From positions 417,496-481,495 of the forward strand of contig VCMS01000007.1 of the NCBI GenBank assembly GCA_022539475.1: a stretch of DNA of 64,000 bases, written 5' to 3'. Below the pieces are notes generated by a model. That model had not been told where the DNA came from. It made no database searches and saw only the letters and a list, made by a program, of their open reading frames with translations. Numbering within the stretch: the stretch's first letter is position 1; every line of letters begins with the position of its first letter. Origin of the DNA: Gracilaria domingensis. Taxonomy: Eukaryota; Rhodophyta; Florideophyceae; Gracilariales; Gracilariaceae. This document shows positions 1 through 10,221 of the stretch, in pieces. The translations under genes were made by a program, and so were the position numbers.

Positions 1-1745
1 CATCTTGAAGCGCGAACGTTAAAGCCTCTGCCTTGTAAAATTGTTCAAGAGGCTTCGAGATGGAACAAGCCACTTTCCATAGATCAGCCAATTCTTCGGA
101 AGTTAGGTCGGCGACACGAGCCGCCACGCGACGACTCACTACAAGACAATGGCCTGGTATGGACGAAAAGTTGATACCGTGAATGTCGGTCAGACTGCTG
201 TTGATTATGGACTACAGAGCGATGGTGTTTATACGAAAATCTTACCCGGTACAATTGGTTTGTGGTTTACCATCGCCAGGGAAAGGGAGGAGAGATAGAA
301 AGCTTCGCTCCAGGCACATCGCCACGGACCGAAGCTGAAACTTGTGGTCATAGGGGGTGGTTGCAAGAGGGTCGTGCTTGTCAAAGTTGATTTGCTGCCT
401 GTGGTGTTGAACGGTTCAACGTGAACCGTGTGGTGGTGAAACGACGACACGACGGAATCTGTGGTAATGTGCGTCGCAATGTTAAACAGGCCAAAGTAAT
501 CATGAAAGGAGAGTGATATGACGAGGAAGAACGATGAAAGCCTTTGTCCAGCTATCCAGAAATGCGAAACGGTCTGACGAGATCATCTCATGATGCGATT
601 AGCCTACTGTATCCGACTCTGCCCTCCAGCGCTGGCCGACAGATCCGTTTCAAAGCGTATAAAAGACCAGCTTGCGTCCAGGTTCCATGCGCCCATTCAC
701 CTGGCCTCGGCTATCCTCGGCTTCCGGCCGAGGGCAGTTGTTAGGCCTTGAAGCCCTTGCATCCTTGAAGCCCTTGTATCCTTGAAGCCCCCCTCTGATA
801 TTGGTGCCTTTCGTAGCGCGCGACGATGATTATCGTCGCGCGCTACCTTCCCGAAGTTTCGGGCGTGGTTACGCCGGAGACGATCGTCGCTAGTCGACAG
901 GATGCTGTGGAGAACCATCTGCCTTTCTTCGGTGAAGACCGGGTACTCGAGCCTTCATGTAACGGTGTCAAACTCTCTTGGACTCTGCAGTGCTGGTTCG
1001 GCTGTTGAATTCCTATCAACACCTTCGTTAATCCTCATTGTATGTGTACACGAACCTCTCTGTGAAGGCGTTGGTGATATGCATCAGGCACTTTCCCGAG
1101 ACGCTCCTCTATCGTTCTGAGCTCTTACTTAGAGTGCACCAGCAACATGGGCAGCTGTCATACCCGCACCGAGTTTCGGGTTCTTGACTTTGCAACTCAA
1201 CAACATGTGACCGGACACCACATTGGCAGCATACGAGAAGAAACCTACACTGTATCCCTTGCAGTTCACCTGTTCTGAGTTAACCCCTTGGCCGATGTCT
1301 CTGTCTATTCCCATATCCCTCTTCTCTATAACGCTATACCCCCCAGAAGTACTGAAGCTTGGCTGCCTGCCTAGCAGGAAGCAACATTGTGAAATGCTCG
1401 CTTCAGAAAGTACAGCTTTTACCGAAACACTCCGTTACGATGTCGATGATGATGTCGATTGGATCTTGTCTCAGCTATTGCAGGCACAGATACTGACGGA
1501 CATGGTGCGGTCTGACGGATCATACGTTGGTGATGTCATCCGCTACTTGTGTCCTGCTTCAACCACTAGCCGTGACGAGTTAGACGCCGATCGTACAATT
1601 GGACGCGTGATAACTGGAAATGAGAAATGTTTCTCGCTTTCTTGCAAGGAAATACGCCGCTCGCGGTCAAACGCTCTTGCGGATGACATGGGAAGTCGAG
1701 AAATTGGGGGAATTCATTTATGAATCACTAGCCTACAAATCTCCG
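1..1745. other. Intergenic, no gene recognised
   Basis: Several short open frames exist on both strands (for example 1223-1723, +). None shows a recognisable domain, and their composition looks like unselected sequence. The only structure I see is the short tandem repeat at 746-790. Confidence 0.5.
746..790. repeat. 17-bp tandem repeat, about 2.6 copies
   Basis: The unit CCTTGAAGCCCTTGCAT occurs at 746-762, again at 763-779 with one base change, and is truncated at 780-790. No coding role is evident. Confidence 0.85.
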
Positions 1746-1752
1746 CTTTCCG

Positions 1753-2170
1753 CGTCCCACAATCGCACCTCCGCTCTTCGCGTCCCACACACGCACCGTT
1801 TTGTCGTTTGAGCCCGACACGATGCGAGTGCCGTCAACACTCACAGCGTCGCACATCTGTGTGACCTCGGAGCGGCTACCGGACGGAGATACCGCTTTCA
1901 GCGTCCCACACACGCACCGTCTTGTCGTTTGAGCCCGACACGATGCGAGTGCCGTCCGCGCTCATTGCCACGCACATCTGTGTGACCTTCGAGCGGCTGC
2001 CGCTTTCAGCGTCCCACACACGCACCGTCTTGTCAATTGAGCCTGACACGATGCGAGTGCCGTCCGCTGTTTCTGCAACGCACATCTACGTGACTTTGGA
2101 GCGGCTGCCCGACGGAGACCCCCCTCTTGCCGTCCCACACGCGCACCGTCTTGTGGTTGAGCCTACAGCT
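1753..2170 (-). pseudogene. Decayed WD40-repeat array (NLR/STAND-type beta-propeller fragment)
   Basis: Read on the minus strand, at least three full blades carry the signature DGTRIVSGSNDKTVRVWD, with diverged blades at both ends. WD40 blades with near-identical sequence like this are typical of the repeat domain of STAND/NACHT-WD40 proteins; that family link is an inference, since no NACHT or NB-ARC domain is present. The DNA copies are highly similar: blade anchors (CGTCCCACA on the plus strand) lie at 1781, 1902, 2010 and 2131, so the spacings are 121, 108 and 121 bp. A spacing of 121 is not a multiple of three, so the blades fall in different frames and no continuous propeller can be read. 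It looks like a degraded remnant of a recently amplified repeat tract. No start codon or upstream domain is seen within 1.5 kb. Confidence 0.8.
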
Positions 2171-2634
2171 TTGAATGCCGTGCGTGGACAACGGCTGTAC
2201 GAAAGAGCAATATAGTAAAGAGACCATGCGATTACAACGAACAATCTGACTGTGCTTCTGAGAATGATGCGGATGGGGTGGCGGTTGACGCTATGCGGGC
2301 ACAAGGGCAATCGAAGAAGATACACGGCGAGAAGTAAACTTGATCATTGTTGCCCACCTCCTATAGTTTGCCGTAGACTACTTGCGTTCATTCGTCGCTC
2401 CCTTCAATGCAAAGTGCCTTTCTTGATTCCTTCCCCAAATAGTCCTCAAAGCGGTAGACATAATATGTCGTCATATCAACACCAACTCCGCTTGATCAAA
2501 GTCGAAGTTCAATTGTTCCCTCCATCCTGTGACAGACTTCGTAGGTCAACCAGGATGGGGAACGAAAGCCAAGAACGGCAGTGGAAGCGGCAGCGGCGGC
2601 AAGCAGCTCACTCTGCCAACAACGGTAGACAACA

Positions 2635-2653
2635 CGTTCGTTCGTTCGTTCGT
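2635..2653. repeat. GTTC microsatellite
   Basis: Between four and five uninterrupted GTTC units. Confidence 0.8.
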
Positions 2654-2946
2654 AGACAAGACAGCCCACAGCTGCAAGAGCATACGAAACAAATATCACA
2701 AGAAGAAGTGATGTGCCATCGTGCGCAGGCGCCCCGTGAGGCTGACCCCAGTAGCCTTGATGAACAGCTGCAGCACTGTGAGGGATCTGTAGTACCAGTG
2801 GCAGGGATAAAACGACCGAAGCTGTTACGGCCGCACCGTCAAAGGTAGGATGGAGATCTCGAGGTACTGACCTTTGTGAGTGCGAGAAACACGCAGATCA
2901 GGGAAGGGGAAAGCGGTGCGCGGCGCGCGCGCTCGCATGATATGTA

Positions 2947-2990
2947 CGCGAGCGCACGCGCGCGCAAGTGTGCGCGCGCGTGCGCTCGCG
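2947..2990. repeat. GC-rich perfect inverted repeat, 20-bp arms
   Basis: Arm 2947-2966 is the exact reverse complement of arm 2971-2990, separated by AGTG. The arms are almost pure alternating purine-pyrimidine (GCGCGC type), so the site could extrude as a cruciform or adopt Z-DNA; that is inference. It sits in a 90-bp GCGC-rich patch about 1.2 kb upstream of the TPR/Tic22-like gene. Confidence 0.9.
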
Positions 2991-3739
2991 AGAAGTTGGG
3001 CGTTCGAAGCGCGCGAAGGTCGTGACAAATGACCGACGACTTGGGAAGGTGGCGATCGTGGAAGGCGCTTTTTATACGCAGCGCAGAGATCATCGAAATC
3101 GCTGTAAACGTGTATTTGAGCGTGTAGATTCTACACTGTAGAAGCGCAGATTCGCTCCGACCCGCCTCCGTGGAATGTGTGTGCCAAGCTGGCAGTGCCA
3201 ACTCGGACGTGATGGAACGTTAGCCTTCGACGTCGACGATGGTGGAAGGTTCCTCTCGACGGGATTGAAAGGCCAGATAGGAAACAGACACCGTCGCTAA
3301 TGCAGAAGTGCGAACAGATATTTGAAGACAGGGCACACCACGGTGAAGCTCGAGAGCAAACAATGTCATGACGATGAACACGATGATCCAGCACCTATCT
3401 GTGGTGAACGTAGGCTCGAGTCTCTTGGCAGCCAAAGGACGTGTGGGAATCCACTGGCTTAGGTCTCCATGCCCAGTGCCGGCGGTAGGTTTCCGCCGGC
3501 GCCAATGGATCCGACGGTGCACCTCTTGGGGCGACCACCGTGCGCGCCGACCAACCGTCGACCTGTCAGCCGACGCAGAAGTGGAGGCCGCTGTTAAAGA
3601 GAGCACGGGGACGCAAGCCGCAGCGTTTCCATCCAGGCTGGAACCTCCTCCACAAGCGCGCAGGCGCTTGTCCCAGCGGCTCAACCGTCAATTCGGGCCG
3701 CACGCCCCAAAACCACGCACGGAAAGAGGGCGCGCCATT

Positions 3740-3850
3740 CAGCGCGGCGGCCAATCACAGCGCGCGCCGCGCCCGTCGTGGGCGGCGGGTTCGCGGCGGC
3801 GGCGGCGCGGCGCGGCGCGGCGCGGCGCGGCGCGTCCGCCAGCAACGACA
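3740..3850. promoter_or_regulatory. CpG-rich island, probable promoter zone
   Basis: Dense GGCGC/GCGCG repeats about 300-400 bp before the start codon at 4155. Comparable GC-rich patches precede the gene at 9031 and the RING gene, so this may be a general promoter feature of the genome. No TATA box or defined factor site is evident. Confidence 0.4.
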
Positions 3851-4154
3851 CGATCTCAACGTCGCCCCACGCAGACGCGCGCGGCGCGCCCGCGCCGAGC
3901 TCGGGTGAGCGTCGGTCGGAGATTGCCCTCAAAAAGCTGCACACGCGGCGCGCGCGACCTCGCCGCCTGCACCCGGCGCTCGTTGTACAAAGGTGCGCCA
4001 GCTCTCGCGTGCTGTTGGTCGCGCTTCTCTGCTTTCCCCCGCTTCGAGCGCCCTCCGCTTCGCTGTTGCTGCGCGTAGACACTGTCCGCTTTGCGCTTCG
4101 CGTGTCTTCTGACAGATTGTCGTGCGCGTGCTTCCCTTTGCTCCGCATTTCACC

Positions 4155-6361
4155 ATGGTGGTAAGTTGGCGCCGTTTGTTTGTTGTCGACCACTCCCCCT
4201 CACCTCCACGCAATGCGGCGCTAACATTCTGTTTTACTGTGTACCTCCGATTCGTGCCCCGCCAACGCAGGGTGTTTCGGGACGCGCTGGAAGAAACTCA
4301 AAGGCCATCCGAGAGTACAAGGCAACTGGCAATAAGGCCATGCAGTCGGGCTCTTTCCAAAAGGCCATTCGTCTCTATACAAAAGCGCTAGAACTCGACC
4401 CCGGAAATGCCATACTCTACAGCAATCGCAGTGCTGCCCACTTCAACATCCGTCAGTTCTCCGAATCTCTGGAGGATGCCGAAAGTTCTATCCTGTGTGA
4501 CAGCATGTGGTGGAAGGCGTACAAGCGCAAGGGACTGGCGCTGATCCACATGCAGCGCTACGAGGAGGCCATCGAAGCTCTTGAAGAGGGACTCAAGATT
4601 GTTGGAAAGAACGCCGAGATGGAGAAGAACTTGGAATTCGCACGTGCCTGTCAGGAGCAGGCTCAAAATCTGTACATATTACCTGAGCCGCACATGATGC
4701 AGCGTCTTGAAAGTGTTCCAGTCTTCATTGTTACTGACACTGCCGGTCAGCCCTTTTTCGTCACTTATGATGATGGTCAGCAAGTTTGCACATTCTACTT
4801 TGACCAGGAAGACGCTAAAGCTACGCTTGACTGGATTAAGAGTGAGAATCCAGATCTTGGTGATACTGCACGAGTCATTCACATCACTTTGTATCAAGCA
4901 TTTAATCTCGCTCAAGAAACACAAAAGCAGTACTATGAGGAAACAACCCGTGCGGCTGCGGAAGAGGACAGAGCCGCTGCGGCTGCAGCTGCTGAAAAGT
5001 CGAAGCACGGCAAACTGTCTGGAAAGATTACTGCCATTGCGAAACTCACCGATGACACCGACAAGGACAAAGATGAAGTAGAGAAGGAGGCCGATGACTG
5101 GGAAGAAGGTGATGCCGACGTGGATACCGAAGCTGCCGATGACAGTGATAATGTCGGAGACACTGACGAGCCGTCGGCATCCGAAGAGCCGTCGACATCC
5201 GAAAAGCCGTCGGCATCCGACGAGCCGTCGGCATCCGAAGAGCCACTGAATGCAGGGCAGGGCGACGGCGGTGTGGCGAAAGGAGAGGAGGGCGATAGTG
5301 AAGATACAGCTGAAGGCTCTACTACACCAACCGAGGCTGCGGATAGCGATGAAAAGACCGAGGACGCTGGTGCCGAGGAAGCCAAAGAGAAGGAGGAAAG
5401 TAAGAAGGATGATAGTGACGAGAAAAAGGAGGATGACATTACCATTGACGACAACGCGCCCCTATCGTTCCAATTCAGACCAGAGTTGAGGCAAGTTCAA
5501 GTCGCGGTTGATCTCCTTAATAAGCACCCCAACCCGCCAGTCCGGCCAATCCTCAGAGACCCACCATCAGTCAGGAAGGCTAAAGCCGAAGCGAGAGCTG
5601 CAGAAGCAGCGAAGAAAGCAACAGAGAAGGCAGAAGAGGACTCTGAAAAGCCTGCTGAGGCCGAGGAAAGTGCACACGACGAGAAGGGCGCAACTGTGAG
5701 CACTGCAAGTGACGAAGCCACAGACAAGAACGTTCCTAAGTCTGGAGACAAAGATACTGTCTTAGACGAAGATGATGAGGAGCTGACAGTTGACAACTTT
5801 AACGGCATTCCTGTCTTCCAGGCAAAGGGTTTGACCTTATTGCAGAAGAACAAGCAGCTAATTCCGTTGTTCTTCTCCAAGTGGGACCTTGAGGCTGCAT
5901 GGAAACAACTAAAGGACTCCAACACAATTGATGTACCTGGGGTTTGCGAAATTGAGGTTGGGACCTTAGAGGATGTTCTGAGACGGATGTCGGAAAGCAA
6001 GACCGATGAATTTGAATCCGTGTTCTTTGTGCCGTCAAGAGAGTCAATGAAAGCTATTAACGTCAGGTTCCCGTTGGATGAATTGGCTCCGCCATTCAGA
6101 CCGGGCAGTCTTCCGAAGAAGCAAGTGAGGAAGGCAGGCTTCTCCAAGGCCCGTCAGATTGCCGAGAGGGGTGGAACAAAGGATGAAATTCGTGCAGCTA
6201 TAAGAGAGGACTTGGAGAAGCACGCGGAGCGCCAACGCATGGCTGAGATCATTGCACAGATTGAACAGGCTCGTCGTGCCGGAGGAGTAGGTGCTGCAGC
6301 CAATGTGAGCAAGAAGTCTGCAAAGACGACAAAGGCGAAGGTTCCTGGAGTGAAAGCGTAA
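4155..6361 (+). CDS. TPR protein with two Tic22-like segments
   Basis: Coding exons are 4155-4160 and 4271-6361 (698 residues). The first coding exon is only ATG-GTG in a CACCATGG context, followed by GTAAGT and a 110-nt intron ending GCAG. The long open frame also runs 5' of the acceptor, but that part looks untranslated. Residues about 17-130 form three TPR motifs of the Hsp70/Hsp90-cochaperone type (for example YSNRSAAHFNIRQFSESLED). Residues about 155-230 (from VPVFIVTDTAGQPFFVTYDD) and a second block near 510-610 (GIPVFQAKGLTLLQKNKQLI) resemble the two halves of the Tic22 fold, a factor of plastid protein import. Between them is a long acidic Ser/Glu/Lys linker with a six-residue tandem repeat. 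The C-terminus is Lys/Ala rich. No transit peptide is visible, so the protein may act in the cytosol or at the outside of the plastid; that location is an inference. TPR call strong, Tic22 call moderate. Confidence 0.85.
5168..5244 (+). repeat. 18-bp coding tandem repeat
   Basis: About four units of GAGCCGTCGGCATCCGAA with few changes, encoding EPSASE-type hexapeptides in the acidic linker of the TPR/Tic22-like protein. Copy number could vary between strains. Confidence 0.85.
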
Positions 6362-7364
6362 TCTAATAACTGGTGGAGAAGAGCATTCGTACAAACCGCA
6401 TGCGACAAGAAAGTCCGGGCTTTTGAGTTCCAATATATTGCACGAGGGGGAAAGAGGCTTGTAGTTGGACATACAAAACGGTTGAGTTAAATGGATGCCT
6501 GGGACATTCTAATGAACATCGTTTCCATGGCAAATGAAGGCGCTGGTGGCGACCACCCAAAAGTTGTTTGGTTGCTTTCTGGGGAGAGTGACACTGATTT
6601 TGACCCGCACGTCACAGTATTAACTTGCTATCAATTGAGACTGGAAGATATCCTGAGGGAGATCATTTGCTGAAACCAAAAGAAGGCGGAGGTTGGTAAA
6701 CGAAATGTTTTGTAGGTAAGTAGATAATGGATGCAGTGCGCAAAATGATTTCGATAGGATTATTCAAGACATGGGTGTCTTCCTGCAACTACCTGCGATG
6801 ATGGGAAAGGTTCCGTGGTTTAGACCCGCGGATATGTTGTACTTCGCGTCGATGGTTGGGAAATTGCGTCCCATTCGTTCTTATGTAAAGAATTCGCCTT
6901 TATCACGTTGAACAAGCTTCTAAGTCAGCACAAACCATGGTAGTTTCTTGGTCATAGTGACATGAACATGAGACTTTAAGCTACGCTTCAAAAGTTTCTA
7001 AGGCACAGCTTTTCCGAGGACGTCTTGATGGTAGTAAGTACGCAGAAGAGCGTCAAGAAGAACAATTGTGATGATGCCTCTGATTGTCTCAATGCCAGAG
7101 ACTTTGACGGGAATTGTATCGCAAAGAAGAGCAGAAACAGTATTGTCGTAGCTTATTGTTGGACATTCCTCTTGAGTTTCATCCATTTGGTTCATATTTG
7201 TTGACGAACAGAATGTTTATCGTTGTCGCCCTGGTGTGTTCGACACTGTGGAACACTACCTACTACGGAGTCCGATGCGAACACTCTCAAGGCGACTCAG
7301 CTTCCCGCCTTTGAGTGAGCGTCGAGGTCTGTCCGTTAACGAAATCATCTCCGAGTGGCCCGAA

Positions 7365-7465
7365 AATGTGTTGGCCTTCTAAGTGAGAGAGCGGCTCTTT
7401 CAGAAACGCTCCGCAGCTAGTTATAGTTAAACTACGGTGCCCATAAATGAGAGAGAGATATATAT
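7365..7465 (+). repeat. Dispersed short repeat, copy 1
   Basis: Shares an ordered set of motifs with 26817-26925: GTTG..CCTT, GAGAG..CG..TCTTTCA, then GGT..CCCATAAA followed by GAGAGAGA. A shorter piece (CCCATAAACAGAGAGAGAG) recurs near 7516. The family is unknown and no coding capacity is visible. Confidence 0.5.
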
Positions 7466-7750
7466 AGAGGTTGTTGGGCACGAAAAGCGCTCTATACTAC
7501 GTCGGATTTAGGCTAGAATACCCATAAACAGAGAGAGAGTTTCTATGCCGTACTGGTGACGGATGGATGGCAAGTAGGTTGACAAAAGGTACATTACCTT
7601 GCTAACGTACAGCTCGGGGGACTCATTCATTCCAATTCTCAGAATGGAACAAATGACATCGTATAGTACGTGATGAGAAGGAGAACTGAAAGGGCCATCA
7701 TTGACTCCGTGTCATCGGTTTAAGTACTACTAGTTCAGCTTCGACTGCGT

Positions 7751-7776
7751 AGAGAGAGAGAGAGAGAGAGAGAGAG
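7751..7776. repeat. AG dinucleotide microsatellite
   Basis: Thirteen uninterrupted AG units. Confidence 0.95.
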
Positions 7777-8649
7777 GAAGTTGAGAAATCTGGGCACAGC
7801 TGAGAAACGAGGAGGATAGTGATATACTTCTGGGAAAGACTGAGTTCCGCAAATGGATCTTGTTTGAATTGCTCTGACAATGTGTGCTTGAACGAATGGA
7901 CTTGAAGGGGAGAAGTATTGGTACCGTTCTCAATGAGGTTGCGGAGCAAAAGGAATGCAATTGGTACTACAACTCAATTTGCGAAGAACTGTCTACTGTC
8001 TACCAATGGAAGTGATGAGCTGGTAAACGTTGAGTCTGCGGAGATAGCAAGGAGACTCGGAGGCCCGAGGACTCGAAAGGGAGGAGGACAGAAAATGGAT
8101 TGCTGGTACTCAAGACCCTGGCCCGATGTCTAAAGAGTATTCTAGAAGGTCAGGTATATGCGGTAGGATCAACTCCATTCTTGAGCATGACCCGTTCTGA
8201 CAACGGTGGTGGATGGAAGGTGACATCTTGTGAGGTTGATCCAAGCAGCATCAACAGCCACCAATGCTTGATGCTTTGGGACACTACCCAAACGTAGCGG
8301 GCAATTTTGCACTAGCCGCCCGTCAACAGACGCAACAAGCTGGGTGAAAGGGTTAGAAGTTAGCGAACGAAGAACGCGCGAGTCTCGCGAGGAGACGAGT
8401 GCGAGCAACGACGCCAGCCGGGGATGTTTCGACCTCTGCCCAGACCGGCGAGCCAGCCAATTCGTTTGCGCAGCCTCGGCTGCCAGAAAAACCTCTTCGC
8501 CGTGAGACCGGAGATGACGGGAATGGTGATCCAGACAAGCGGCGAAGACCACAAGCTGAACGCCAACGTCCGCCACTCAGCCGGAGACGCCCGTCGCAGT
8601 CCAAATGTTGCGGCAAAGCGCCGCCACAAACAGGCGCAAGTGACTTGTC

Positions 8650-8900
8650 CACCGCGCGAGTCCACCGGCCATGCCGTCCAAATGCAACGCAGCCGCCACA
8701 GCCACTTATCCGCGCACGTCACCTGCTGATTGGCGCGCGCGCCGGCGCGCGCGCACGTGTCCGTCTGCCAGCCAATCATCCGCATGCGAACGGCGGTTGC
8801 ACAGCAAGCGGCGCCGCGCAAAACGGTCGGTGAGGGTGACGCGCCGTGCGCCGCGCGTTGCACTTGCGGCTGGCGCCGCTCGTTGTCGTTCTGCACTTCG
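8650..8900. promoter_or_regulatory. GC-rich probable promoter of the 9031 gene
   Basis: CpG-dense sequence including GGCGCGCGCGCCGGCGCGCG at about 8730-8750, which is nearly self-complementary. It ends about 130 bp before the start codon, followed by a pyrimidine-rich leader. The promoter role is inferred from position. Confidence 0.4.
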
Positions 8901-9030
8901 TTCTCAAAAGCGAGACCACTCTGCTCGCGGCGCCTTCGCATCTCGTGTGCCTCCCCGTCGCCCTCACTGCTCTCTGTTCGACCTTCCTCTTCTTCTTGTT
9001 TGATTCTCTGCTTTTTCGTGCTTTGTCGCC

Positions 9031-9393
9031 ATGAAGTTGCCGAAGATTAAGTTGCCTACCATCATCACCACCCGTGAGACGACGGGACAGAAGGAGATTG
9101 TCGGTCTCACACCTGGCGAGTGGTTCAAGTCTACCGCCGCTTTGTGCTTCCTTTACGCCATCCTGGCTGGTTTCTTCGCGATTCTCCTCGTCATTGCGCA
9201 AACCATTCGTAACAAAGGTGACTATGTAAGTTGAGATCACGATCTTTGCTCTACTCAAGGTGTCCACAGTTGTATCTCGTGCACGCGTGCTAACTATTCT
9301 TCGTTCTCTGCTCTTGTTCTGCCTTGTTCGTGTGCGAAGTTGACTGTCCCTGGAACTGATGATCTTGGTATTGATGAAGAGGATGAGGAATAA
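9031..9393 (+). CDS. 82-residue single-span membrane protein, P-type ATPase beta-subunit-like N-terminus
   Basis: Exons are 9031-9225 and 9340-9393, with a 114-nt intron (GTAAGT..GAAG) in phase 0. Exon 2 adds LTVPGTDDLGIDEEDEE and a stop. The N-terminus is basic (MKLPKIKLP), then GLTPGEWFKSTAALCFLYA leads into one hydrophobic helix (about residues 32-57) and a short acidic tail. The arrangement of a cytosolic segment, Trp-Phe-Lys, an aromatic-rich helix and then an exoplasmic tail recalls the start of Na,K-ATPase beta subunits. However, the large glycosylated ectodomain of that family is missing altogether. It may be a minimal accessory subunit or an unrelated small membrane protein. The gene model is well supported (ATG context, consensus splice sites, frame-preserving join); the family link is tentative. 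A GC-rich promoter patch lies just upstream. Confidence 0.7.
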
Positions 9394-10221
9394 GGTCTCC
9401 CTTCGATTGTGCTTCCTTTTGCTTTCGTGAGTGTGTTGTCGATCGTATCATTCGTTTGATCACAACTCTCTTCCACAAACCTTTTTCACATGTCTATGTC
9501 GATCCTTTTCGTGCAACCGGCAAGGAAACACTACATCTATCTCTTTCTTTCTGAAGCCTGTGTTCATATTGGTTTGTAAAGTGATCTTATTCTTGTCTGC
9601 CATCTTGTTCCACCTGCGTCGCTTCTCTTTACGGCCGTAGTAGATATTACTAGTACATGCATTCACTGGGGCAAGCTGTAGCACGTTTTGGTGAGTAGTG
9701 CTGCGAGGCTGTTCCTCCCAAAGAGCAGGTTGTCTTGTGCTCAACTCAGTCAATTCCTCTCGTTCGTCGTCCTTTGCACACTCGCTTCGGCGGTGGCCTC
9801 GAGTGTCACCGACCGCTCAAGGAAAGTGGAACTCAAGAGTCAGTCGCAGCTGTTGTCTTTATTGATCATCTGATTATGTTATATAATATCCTTTCTTTCT
9901 TCGTTCGATTCTACGATAGCCCGCTTCCTACTTTCCAAGGCTGAACAGTTAAAAGCTATGGACCCGTCACATAACTTTGGAGGGGCGATAATGCAGAGGG
10001 ACCCTTGTTCCTCACTTCCTTTTCCGAAGCTGGAGGATTCTATTCCAATGCATCTCATTGACTTTTCACATTCATCGCCGTCGCAGCGTATGTGTCGGTC
10101 AGATCTAAGCTGCTTTGCTTCGCCGAAAGAGAAGGGAGATGCCAAGGCCCCTACTTCAGATAGTATCGCGTTGTGAATGTTTTCATTGATGACAATCGAA
10201 AAACGAACCGTTTGTCTTTGT
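9394..10221. other. 3' flanks of the small membrane protein and kinesin genes
   Basis: The two genes converge here. T/C-rich sequence follows the 9031 gene. Short open frames (for example 9958-10176) have no recognisable domain. Nothing else seen. Confidence 0.5.

Larger units (their letters stand above)
2171..4154. other. Intergenic region upstream of the TPR/Tic22-like gene
   Basis: No convincing gene. The open frames here (for example 2252-2848, +) have no family resemblance. The stretch holds a short GTTC microsatellite (2635-2653), a strong GC hairpin (2947-2990) and a CpG-rich island (about 3740-3850) with a run of GGCGC units. GC content rises sharply towards the downstream gene, which suggests promoter sequence. 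Confidence 0.5.
6362..9030. other. Intergenic region between the TPR/Tic22-like and small membrane protein genes
   Basis: No gene recognised in 2.7 kb. It contains copies of a dispersed short repeat (about 7365-7465 and a partial copy near 7510-7545), an AG microsatellite at 7751-7776, and a GC-rich stretch at about 8400-8900 before the gene at 9031. Confidence 0.5.

Noticed and set aside
2252-2848. 198-residue open frame
   Set aside because: No domain, and its Arg/Gln/Ser composition is typical of chance frames. No splice or start context supports it.
3368-4213. Long overlapping open frames around the GC-rich island
   Set aside because: Arg/Ala/Pro-rich low-complexity translations in several frames at once, as expected in CpG-dense DNA. 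Better explained as promoter sequence.
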